From Talinum fruticosum (lineage: Eukaryota > Streptophyta > Magnoliopsida > Caryophyllales > Talinaceae): 64,000 bases of DNA. The notes under the pieces are model-generated. The model saw only the letters and a list, made by a program, of their open reading frames with translations. It did not search any database and was not told the DNA's origin. Positions 56,312 to 64,000 of this stretch are shown piece by piece (position 1 is the first letter of the stretch; the number at the start of each line of letters is the position of its first letter). The DNA lies in assembly GCA_021018815.1 (NCBI GenBank), contig JAITYX010000003.1, forward strand, positions 2,232,001 to 2,296,000, in the 5' to 3' direction. Both the position numbers and the translations under genes were made by a program.

Positions 56312-58000
56312 TATGGCTCTTAACTATACAGAGTTCGATGAAGGAAGATGTTTCACCAAACCACCCAAGTTCAAGGGATTAAACTTCGTACGCTGGATAA
56401 GATCATGGAGTGCTTTATCCAGGATTATGATGAGGAGGTCTAGGACATCACCTACAATGGCAACTACATACCTATGAAGACATAAGGAAATCAAATAGTA
56501 CCTAAGGTGAAGTTTGAGTTCACTCATCGAAGAGAACGAGAAGTACGTAAAGAACTTTAAGGTAATAAACACACTCGATGTGTGCAATTGATGCAGCAGA
56601 ATACAACGGACTATCTGCATGTGACACGACCAAAGAATTTTGGGATACGCTGGTTACTACATACAAAGTTACCAGCTAAGTGAAGCAAGCCAAGATAAGT
56701 CGAGTATCTCCACAAGCATGAAATGTTGAAGATGGAGGTTGATGAGAACATCACTCGGATGTACATTCACTTCATTGAGATTTTCAACAATCTCAAATCT
56801 CTTGGAAGAAAGATGACTCATGAAGAAGTTGTAAGAGTGATTCTGAGGAGTCTACCCAAGAGAAGCTCGGGACATCTCTCGACTAAAGCTAGATGAGCTT
56901 ATTGGGAAACTTCTCACCCATGAGCTACATCTAAAAGAGGAAGAAGCTAAGGTCAGCACCAAAAGAAACATTGCTCTCAAGGCCTCGGAAGAACAAGGTC
57001 CAAGTCTAAGCTCCTTAGATTTTGAAGAAGATCCCATAGCACTTCTAGCACTGAGGTTTTAAGAAAATGATGAAATACAAAAAGTGGCGAGAATAAGCCT
57101 AAGCAAGAGTTCTACAAGAAAGACGGAAAAGGTAAATTCTCAACCTCTTCCAATTTGTCTTTAACTAAGAACTCCGGTTGTTTTGAGTGTGGGAACAAAG
57201 AGCACATAGTCAAAGACTGTCCAAAGAGAAAGAAGGACAAAAAGAAGAAAAAGGCTATGGTAGCTAACTAGAGTGATGATGAGTCAAAAGAAGATGATGA
57301 CACCGATGATGAATCAAAGCGTCTAATGGCTCTATTGGACTCATAAGCTAGATTTGAGTCAAAAAGTGATGCATCGATATCGAGGAAATAAATCCTAAGG
57401 AGGTAATCAACTACTTCCTAAAATTCTCTAACCATGATCTTGCTAGATATATTTTTACCTTGGAAGAAAAGTCCAATTCGAATCTTCGAATTTAAAGAGA
57501 AACCGAAATCTCATAATGTTGAGAACGCCTCTTTGAAAAATGACTTAGAAAACTTGAGACAAAATCTGAAAGCATTTCAGACCATTACTCAAGATAATAA
57601 GATAGAGTCCGGATGCCTCGGAACGGAAAATGAGCAATTGAAAGAGTAGCCCGATGAGTCTCAAGAGTTGGTTTTAAAACTCACTCTCAAGGTCAGAAAA
57701 ACCTTGATTTATTACTTGGTTCTCGGTGTGTCTCATTTCGAAAAGAAGGTCTTGGATACAATGCTGAAGAGGAAGATAATTCCTACAAAAATCTTTTCAA
57801 AACTTATTCCAAAACTATCAAGTTTAGGAAGGATGAGCATGGTCCCATTCATTCCAAAAGAAAAGGGACTGAGCCTAGACCAGTATTTATGAAAAAGCCT
57901 TCTCAATCTGTTTACAAAAAGAGAGGTTTTTAAAACAAAGAGACACATAGTCGACTCTCAAGAAAGAAGGCTCACAATCAGATCAAACCCAAAATCATTC
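56312..58000 (+). pseudogene. SIRE-like copia gag with zinc knuckle and coiled coil
   Basis: The gag starts MALNYTEFDEGRCFTKPPKF at 56312. It passes through a KNFKVINTLDVC segment (about 56555-56585), a UBN2-like part with EFWDTL and VKQAKIS, then NLKSLGRKMTHEEVVRVILR (about 56790-56850) and a LKLDELIGKLLTHELHLKEE block (about 56885-56940). A Cys-X2-Cys-X4-His-X4-Cys knuckle (CFECGNKEHIVKDC) lies at about 57180-57222, followed by a Lys-rich tail. Then comes a coiled-coil linker (57434-57649, NASLKNDLENLRQNLKAFQ) and a stretch to about 58000 common in SIRE elements before the protease. It would form the particle and bind RNA. Several frameshifts break it. Confidence 0.75.
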
Positions 58001-58039
58001 AAATTTGGTTCCTGAAAGTGTTCTTCCTTAGAAAAGGAC

Positions 58040-59400
58040 CACAATAAAGACAATTATTGGGTTTGTAAAGTCAAGTGAGAAGGGTTAGTTTGTTTCTGTT
58101 CTTATAGATAACTCATAAACGAAAAGGCCATTGGCACTTAGACAATGGATACTTATGCCACATGTTTGTAGTTTTAAGTCTCTTCGAGAACTTGAAGAGA
58201 TCAAAAGAGGAAAAGTCACATTTGGAGATAATAGTAAGGGCAAGATAGTTGGAATTAGCGAGAATTGGTCAAGAAGACAATTCAGTTAGTCTAGCATACC
58301 TTGTCAAAGGGCTCAAATATAATATTCGAGTATCTCTCAACTGTGTGACAAAGGCGAAGAGGTAAGGTGCACTTACACCAACTACTTCATTTTTAATACG
58401 AGTCACCAAAGAGACAAAGCTCTCGGGTCTAAGGTCGGGTAACACCTACACTATTCATATTTCCGATTCTAGTCAAGATTTATCATGTTTAAAAGCTTCC
58501 TTTAAGGATGATACATGGACATGGAATCATAGAATAGGTCATATTAACATGCATACTATTAAGAAACTTGCATCTCATGGATTAGTCGGAGGATTGCCTA
58601 ACTGTTCATTTAAGAAAGATAAAATATGTGGTGCATGCACAAAAGGGAAATAGGTTAGATCATCTTTTAAGACACTCAAGATAGTATCTACATCCAAAGT
58701 GCTTGAATTGATTCATAAGGATTTATGTGGTGAAATTCATGTTAAAAGCTTAGGAGGTAAATCATATTACTAGTTATTGTTAATGATTACGCACGATTTA
58801 CCTGGGTGTGTTTTCGAAGAACAAAAATGAAGCATTCAGAGAGTTCACTAAGATCTGAGGAAAATACAAGTGGAGTATGAGATTTAGGTCAAGAGAATTC
58901 GAATTAACCATGGAAGGGAGTTCAATTACTCGGAATTTACAGAATTTTGTGATAAGAATGGCATCTCCCACAACTTCTCAATACCAAGAACTCCTCAACA
59001 GAATGAAGTAGTGGAGAAAAAGAATATGGCACTTGAAGAAATAGAAAGTAGAATGATGATTAAAAATGATCTACCTTACTATTTCTAGGCTGAGGCGATT
59101 AACACGACAAACTACACTCTCAACGGATGCCTCATTCGACCCATTCTGAAGAAGACACCCTATGAGCTACACAAAGGGAAGAAGCCTAACATTTCCTACT
59201 TCAAACAATTCAAATGTAAATGCTTTGTGCATAACAATGGTAAGGAGCATCGGACTAAATTTGATTCTAGGTCGGATGAAGGTATTTTTCTTCGGTTATT
59301 CTTCATATAGCAAAACTTATAGAATCTTTAACAAGAGAACTAACAAAGTGGAAGAAACTATCCACATTATCTTTGATAAAATTTCATGGCAGGATAAGTG
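58040..59400 (+). pseudogene. Copia protease and integrase
   Basis: The protease active site region reads HLDNGYLCHM-like at about 58138-58170, in place of the usual W-x-x-D-S-G-C-S-x-H-M, so the catalytic D-S-G is changed. The flap region (TFGDNSKGKIVG-like) is at about 58210-58250. GAG_pre-integrase follows (TWTWNHRIGHINMHTIKKLA, 58520-58580; ICGACTKGK, about 58630). The integrase core has ELIHKDLCGEI (58705-58738), with D-L-C-G where D-x-x-G-P is usual, then GISHNFSIPRTPQQNEVVE (about 58960-59015), the glutamate box. The frame 59162-59401 encodes the end of the core (FFGYSSYSKTYRIFNKRTNK). Stops are frequent. Confidence 0.75.
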
Positions 59401-59739
59401 AATCCACTTTCTCGGATCTCAAGCTCAATCGAGATGAAGATGACATTGGAGAGGCTGAGCTCAAAATGAACAAAAAGAAAGGAACCGAGCCAACTCGGAT
59501 CGAGCCAGTTGAAGAACCAGGTCGGACTACTGAACATCAAGCTAATGAAGAAGTTTAACAAGTTGAACCAGCTAAAGATCAGAACATTCAACTAACAAAT
59601 TTGGTAAATCGGAGGTCGAGTAAAGCTTTCAAATATGTATCTAGTCACCCACCCGAGAACATCATTTCGACACCAATAGTGGAGTAAGGACTCATTCTTC
59701 TTTGCAAAACTTATGTGCATTTTCAACATTCATGTCATT

Positions 59740-60590
59740 CATTGAACCTAAAAATTTACTAGAAGCCCTACTTGAACCTGAATGGGTAGAGGCCATGCAA
59801 GAAGAATTAACTCAATTTGAAAGAAACCAAGTCCGGCTTTGACCAAATGAACTTCGACCACCCAATTATATGAATCAAATGGGTATTCAAAAACAAACTG
59901 GATGAGGGAGGGTTGGTAGTCAGAAATAAAGCCAGAATAGTTACTCAAGGATATAACCAAGAAGAGGGAATTGATTGTGGGGAAACCTTTGCACTTGTTA
60001 CTAGGATTGAGGCAAACAGAATTCTCTTAGCACTTTCATCTAGCATGAATATTAAATTATATCAAATGGATGTTAAGTGTGAATTTCTCAATGGTTATAT
60101 TCAAGAAGAAGTTTATGTTGAGCAACCCCCTAGATTTAAAAATTCTCAATTTCCAAATCATGTCTTCAAATTGCAAAAAGCTTTGTATGATCCAAAACAA
60201 GCTCCTAATGCTTGGTATGAAAGAGTCGAACAGCTTTATGATTAAAAATGATTTCAAAAGAGGTCTTATTGACAAAACTCTTTTGACAAAAAAACAAAGG
60301 GAATAATTTTATTGTTATTCAGATTTATGTTGATGACATTATTTTTGGATTACTCAACATAAACTTCTTCTTGGATTACAAAACTAGCAATGAAACTCTA
60401 TGCCAAGTGTTTTCGAGTTGATGAGACAGGAGTTCCAAATGAGTATGATGGGAGAACTCAATTTCTTTCTTGGATTACAAAACTAGCAAGAAAAAAATGG
60501 CATCTATGTTCATCAATCCAATTACACCAAAGAGTTACTCAAGAAGTACAAGCTACAAGATGTATATCAAGCAGCAACACCAATGAGTAG
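59740..60590 (+). pseudogene. Copia reverse transcriptase
   Basis: The segment starts EWVEAMQEELTQFERNQV at 59785. The frame 59913-60245 gives KARIVTQGYNQEEGIDCGET, IKLYQMDVKCEFLNGYIQEE, VYVEQPPRF and LQKALYDPKQAPNAWYERV, the palm motifs of copia RT. YVDDIIFG, the catalytic box, is at about 60327-60352. After it a piece of about 95 bp is duplicated (TTCTTGGATTACAAAACTAG at 60368 and 60463). The region 60390-60590 is the thumb side. Shifts between pieces inactivate it. Confidence 0.8.
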
Positions 60591-60599
60591 CAGTACTCA

Positions 60600-61190
60600 A
60601 ACTAGACTCGGATGAGAAAGGTAAAGTTGTAGATCAAAAATTCTACGGATGTATGATTGGATCTCTACTTTATCTTACATCTCGGTAGGCCAAATATCAT
60701 GTTTACTGTCTATTTATGTGCAAGATGTCAAGCTAATCCAAAAGAATCACATCTCACTATGGTGAAGAGAATTTTTAGATATCTTGTACGAACTCGGACA
60801 CTCGGTCTTTGGTATTCAAAGGACTCAAGTATGACTCTCATCTGGATACTCGGATGCTAACTATGCTGGATACAAGGTTGATAGAAAGAGCACCTTAGGA
60901 CCATGTCAATTTTTGGGTCAATCACTTATCTCCTAGCACTCAAAGAAGTACAATTCAGTTGCTCTATCAACAGTGAGGCAAAGTACATTATAGTCGGAGC
61001 TTGTTGTGCTTAGATTTTATGGATCAAGTAACACTTGAAGGATCTAGGATTGTCATTCACATCTATCCCAATCATGTGTGATAATCAAAGTGCCATAAGC
61101 ATTACAAAGAATCCAGTTTAGCACTCAAAAACAAAAAAACATTGAGGTCAAATATCATTTACTAAGAGACCACTAAGTGAAGATCGGTTT
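60600..61190 (+). pseudogene. Copia RNase H
   Basis: It follows RT with a MIGSLLYL start (60652), a RPNIMFTVYLCARCQANPKE block (about 60686-60745), LTMVKRIFRYL, then decayed counterparts of the D-A-D-x-A-G and S-x-x-E-A-E-Y motifs (GKVHY at about 60977), and ends near 61190. The end segment corresponds to RYHFTRGHYEKGD in the copy at 4930. Broken by stops. Confidence 0.7.
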
Positions 61191-61813
61191 TGCTTTATTA
61201 GGAATGAACTTGGCGTGATGATTGCATGATTATTTGATTAATTGCATGAGAATTTATGAGTTTGATTGATTATTATATGTTCCGAGTGAATAACTAGTGG
61301 ATCAGTTGAAATATGATGAAACCGAGCTATAAGTTATTAAGTTTCTAAGTGTGTTATGAGTACCTCGGACACATCATCGAGTTAGACTCATTTTGAGAAA
61401 AATGGACATCAAAATTCTTAGATCATCTCTAAATCAATGGAGAATCTTGGAAATGTTTTCAAAAATTTCTTTTTCCTCTCTATCACACGAACAGTGAAGA
61501 AAGTAGTCGTTAGAAGGAGGCCTTTTCAAAAAGTAACTGTTGCTCACTGGAACACCAAACAGTCATCTAGTCTGTTACTCTAAGTGCTAAGTTAGTAAGG
61601 CTTTTGTTCTTTGAGAACTGTTGTTCTATAAATAGCACCTATTCACCCTCATTCATTCACTTTGCTACTCCTCTTGTTCACTCTATACACTCGAACTTCG
61701 AATTCCTTACTTGGACACTCATCAATTTCAAACTCTCAACTCTCTACTCTCTCTCATTTATTCACTTTTCTACTCCTCTTTTTCAAATCAAATATCTTTC
61801 TCTTTCAGTCATA
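61191..61813 (+). other. Spacer between copia pol and the env-like ORF
   Basis: No gene is supported. An open frame from 61604 runs into the env-like ORF in the same frame, so the ORF may be translated from further upstream, but the sequence there (Ser/Thr/Phe-rich, CTCT-rich DNA at 61735-61800) looks like a leader. A TATAAATA stretch at 61627-61634 could be a promoter for a separate env-like transcript. Confidence 0.4.
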
Positions 61814-63470
61814 ATGCCTAAGAGGGGAACTGCAGCTGAAGAAGGGTCAGCCACCAAAAAGGCTAGAACCCGAACCACCCATCTTGAGAATCCTGAAAAG
61901 GATCCTTCTAAAGGCAAGGCTCTCGATTTTGATGATCCAACACAAATCGTATCCCAACACTCGTTTTACTTGAAGAAAAATTCTTTTTATCCACCAAAAT
62001 TTCGTGAATAAAACCTATTCTCCACACAGGAACTTTCAAGTGCCTGTGTTTACGAGACTACATATACCCTTAGCTCGTCACTGAATTTTATACCAACATG
62101 GTTTTAAGAGACAACGTAGTCTCTTCTCTCGTTCAAGGGAAGGTTATTCGAATTAACCTCTCTCTCCTTCATAAACTCTTTGATGTTCGGACTCTCTTTC
62201 GAACTCAAATCCCATTCCTTTCAATGAAATTGCTAATGATTTCTTTGACAAGTATGCCGGAATTATTCCTAAGTCTAAAAAGAAGTTTTACGTGACTCGG
62301 ATGAGGTATGAAGCCGGACTTCTTTGTTTTATTCCGATGAGAACATTGTTCTCAATCTATCCATCCAAAGAGAGCCCCAACAACAAGGTTCTCAAAGTTT
62401 TATATAATATTCTTAAAGGGTATAAGGTTAACCTCTTCCCTTTCATCCTCAAGTAAAGAGCTTTCATTCCTACCAATAAGAAGAAACCTCTTCTTCATTT
62501 TAGAGCTTTGCTCACTACTATATTTACTCATTTCAAAGTGGATCTTCCTAATGATCCACTCAAATTCCTTAAGTTAGACATCTATATAGGCAGGGCTGAA
62601 CTAGTTGGCCTTGGATACCAAGAAATATCATCTAGTGTCTGCGTTCATTCTTCCAAGCTTCCTCCTCCTCCTCGGACTTAGAAGAGTACTAAAACTCCTC
62701 TTCCGATAGCTGGTCCATCTTCTTCCCAGCCTATCCTTTATACGAGGTTTACTTCGAGGGAGGCCTCTCAATTTCATCGCTCTCACCAAAATGTTACAGA
62801 TCAACTCTTGGTGCTTTCTAGGGTTTCATGCCTATCTTGACGCAACTTCGAGCATTACTCGAAGCGGATAGATCAAAGTCAAGCTTTGGTCACTAAGTTG
62901 AAGAAACTTATCTAGCAACAACAAGACCGGATCGGTCGTCTTCAAGAGCGCAGATCCAAAGCCGTGGAGGACTCAGAATCTTACTCGAAGAAGAATTATC
63001 CTCGGAGTCCTCTAGCTCTTTTGACTAGTCGGATGAAGAAGAAGAAGGAGAAGAAGAAGAAGAAGCTGAAGCAAGCTAAGCTGAAGGCCAAGGAGAGAAA
63101 GAACCTGAGATAATCTCCTCATAGCACACTAAGTCCGCCTTAGAAGAGGTTAGGAATGTTGGTCAATCCTAGGCTCAACCTTTTGCATAGCCATCTCAAG
63201 GTGAAGAAGGCGAGGGCTTAGAAGAGGAAATAGAGGAAGCAAAACCTCTAGTTCGAAGGTTTGCACTTCAAGTTCAAGAACTACCTCTCCTCTTGCCACC
63301 TCTTCCTCGCCCAACAATTTAAACCGAAGGCTACTGTCGCAAAAGAAGGGGTCCTCGTTCTTCCTCCTCCACTCACGGCACTCCACCCCGCTGCCGACTT
63401 GCATTTCTTTTCTTTTGTCCAATATTTCTATATCTCTTTTTCTCCCTCGGTTTATTTTGATGAAATGCAT
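61814..63470 (+). pseudogene. SIRE-type env-like ORF, third copy
   Basis: It starts MPKRGTAAEEGSATKKARTR at 61814 and is open to 62011. The conserved core follows in shifted frames: LVTEFYTNMVLRDNVVSSL, VQGKVIRINLSLLHKLFDV (about 62075-62185), YKVNLFPFILK (about 62420-62455), LVGLGYQE (about 62600), then a Pro/Ser/Arg-rich part, an acidic EEEEGEEEEE run (about 63030-63070) and a charged tail. It lies 3' of copia RNase H and 5' of the expected LTR. The basic N-terminus would suit nuclear or nucleic-acid contact better than secretion; that is inference. Confidence 0.65.
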
Positions 63471-64000
63471 AGAGGGAGAGAAAGAATAGATAGATGTTTG
63501 GTTTAGGGGAGTTCATTTTATGTCTTTGTATTTATTTTCTAAGTAATGAAATTTCGCTATTTATGAGCATCATTAACTCGTGTTATTCATTTTATTTTAT
63601 TTTTTTCCTCCGATACTTATTCATATCTATTTCATTTACTTTGATAAATACTCGATATATATCTTATGAAGACTCGGGTATAACTCTCTATCTCTCTTAA
63701 GTTTAATTTTAAGTCATTCTAAGCTTTATAGAAACTTATATCTAAGTTTTCATCCTGTTCGACCCACTCATAAACCGAGTCATTCAGGATAACATTCTTA
63801 GATGTGTTTCGACCCGATCAAATACAACTCGGAACAATCACATGAGTAAGTAATTTCTCTAACACTTTTATTTGGAACACCGACTTCTTGTTTCAAGTGA
63901 AAATGAATTACTGCATTAATTCTTATTTCTAAGTCGAGTATATTTTCCGAGAATTATTTACTTGATCAAGTTTATGAATTCTGATATTTTATTCTTTCTT
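63471..64000 (+). other. 3' non-coding tail of the copia unit, to the window end
   Basis: T-rich DNA after GATGAAATGCATAGAGGGAG (63459). The polypurine tract and the TGAAGAC start of a 3' LTR are not seen before 64000, so the element is cut by the window edge. Confidence 0.5.

Noticed and set aside
63261..63506. 81-aa plus-strand frame
   Set aside because: It is in the decayed tail of the env-like ORF; the corresponding tail in the other copies is in a different frame.

Overview
The window looks like gene-poor nuclear DNA of a flowering plant. Almost everything recognisable is transposable-element sequence of plant lineages: Ty3/gypsy of the Tat/Ogre-Retand type, an Athila-like gypsy element, SIRE-like Ty1/copia, an L1-type LINE, a Mutator-like element (MULE), a mini-CACTA and a hAT-type MITE. 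No ordinary host gene, tRNA, rRNA or CRISPR array was found. Most element genes are broken by stops and frameshifts, as expected for old, methylated heterochromatin. The species cannot be named from the sequence. Assignments rest on reading translated motifs and comparing copies within the window by eye; no search was run.

Layout. 1-1832: a terminal LTR scrap and a truncated Tat-type LTR. 1833-5393: the 3' half of a SIRE-like copia element on the minus strand (RNase H, env-like extra ORF, polypurine tract, part of the 3' LTR). 5394-16540: Tat element A on the plus strand (LTR, minisatellite leader, gag remnant, integrase, antisense ORF), split by a LINE (10155-14911) with a 16-bp target-site duplication (TSD). 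16550-31450: Tat element B on the minus strand, joined tail to tail to A. Its pol is split by a 2.68-kb solo-LTR-like insertion (19747-22426, TSD ATAAC) and by a complete 6.36-kb Athila-like element (22864-29219, TSD ACCAT). 31451-33550: a copia scrap and unassigned DNA. 33550-40500: Tat element D on the minus strand, carrying a Tat LTR (34864-36798) and a mini-CACTA (37207-37869). 40570-42469: an LTR scrap and AT-rich DNA. 42479-48061: a MULE with long terminal inverted repeats (TIRs), a 9-bp TSD, a transposase gene and a convergent GRF-type zinc-finger gene. 48071-50749: unassigned DNA plus a hAT-type MITE (49588-50477). 50750-64000: two SIRE-like copia units in tandem on the plus strand, apparently sharing the LTR between them, which is interrupted by a minus-strand Tat LTR (53402-55377). 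The second unit has gag, protease, integrase, RT, RNase H and an env-like ORF; its 3' LTR lies outside the window.

How the pieces relate. The nesting is supported where TSDs are visible (LINE, Athila-like element, solo-LTR-like element, MULE, CACTA, MITE). Three insertions (into A, B and D) hit the same Tat family. The points of most interest are the MULE with a GRF gene in the place that mudrB holds in maize MuDR, the antisense ORF preserved after the integrase of the Tat elements, the SIRE env-like ORF present in three copies, and the tandem copia units with a common LTR.
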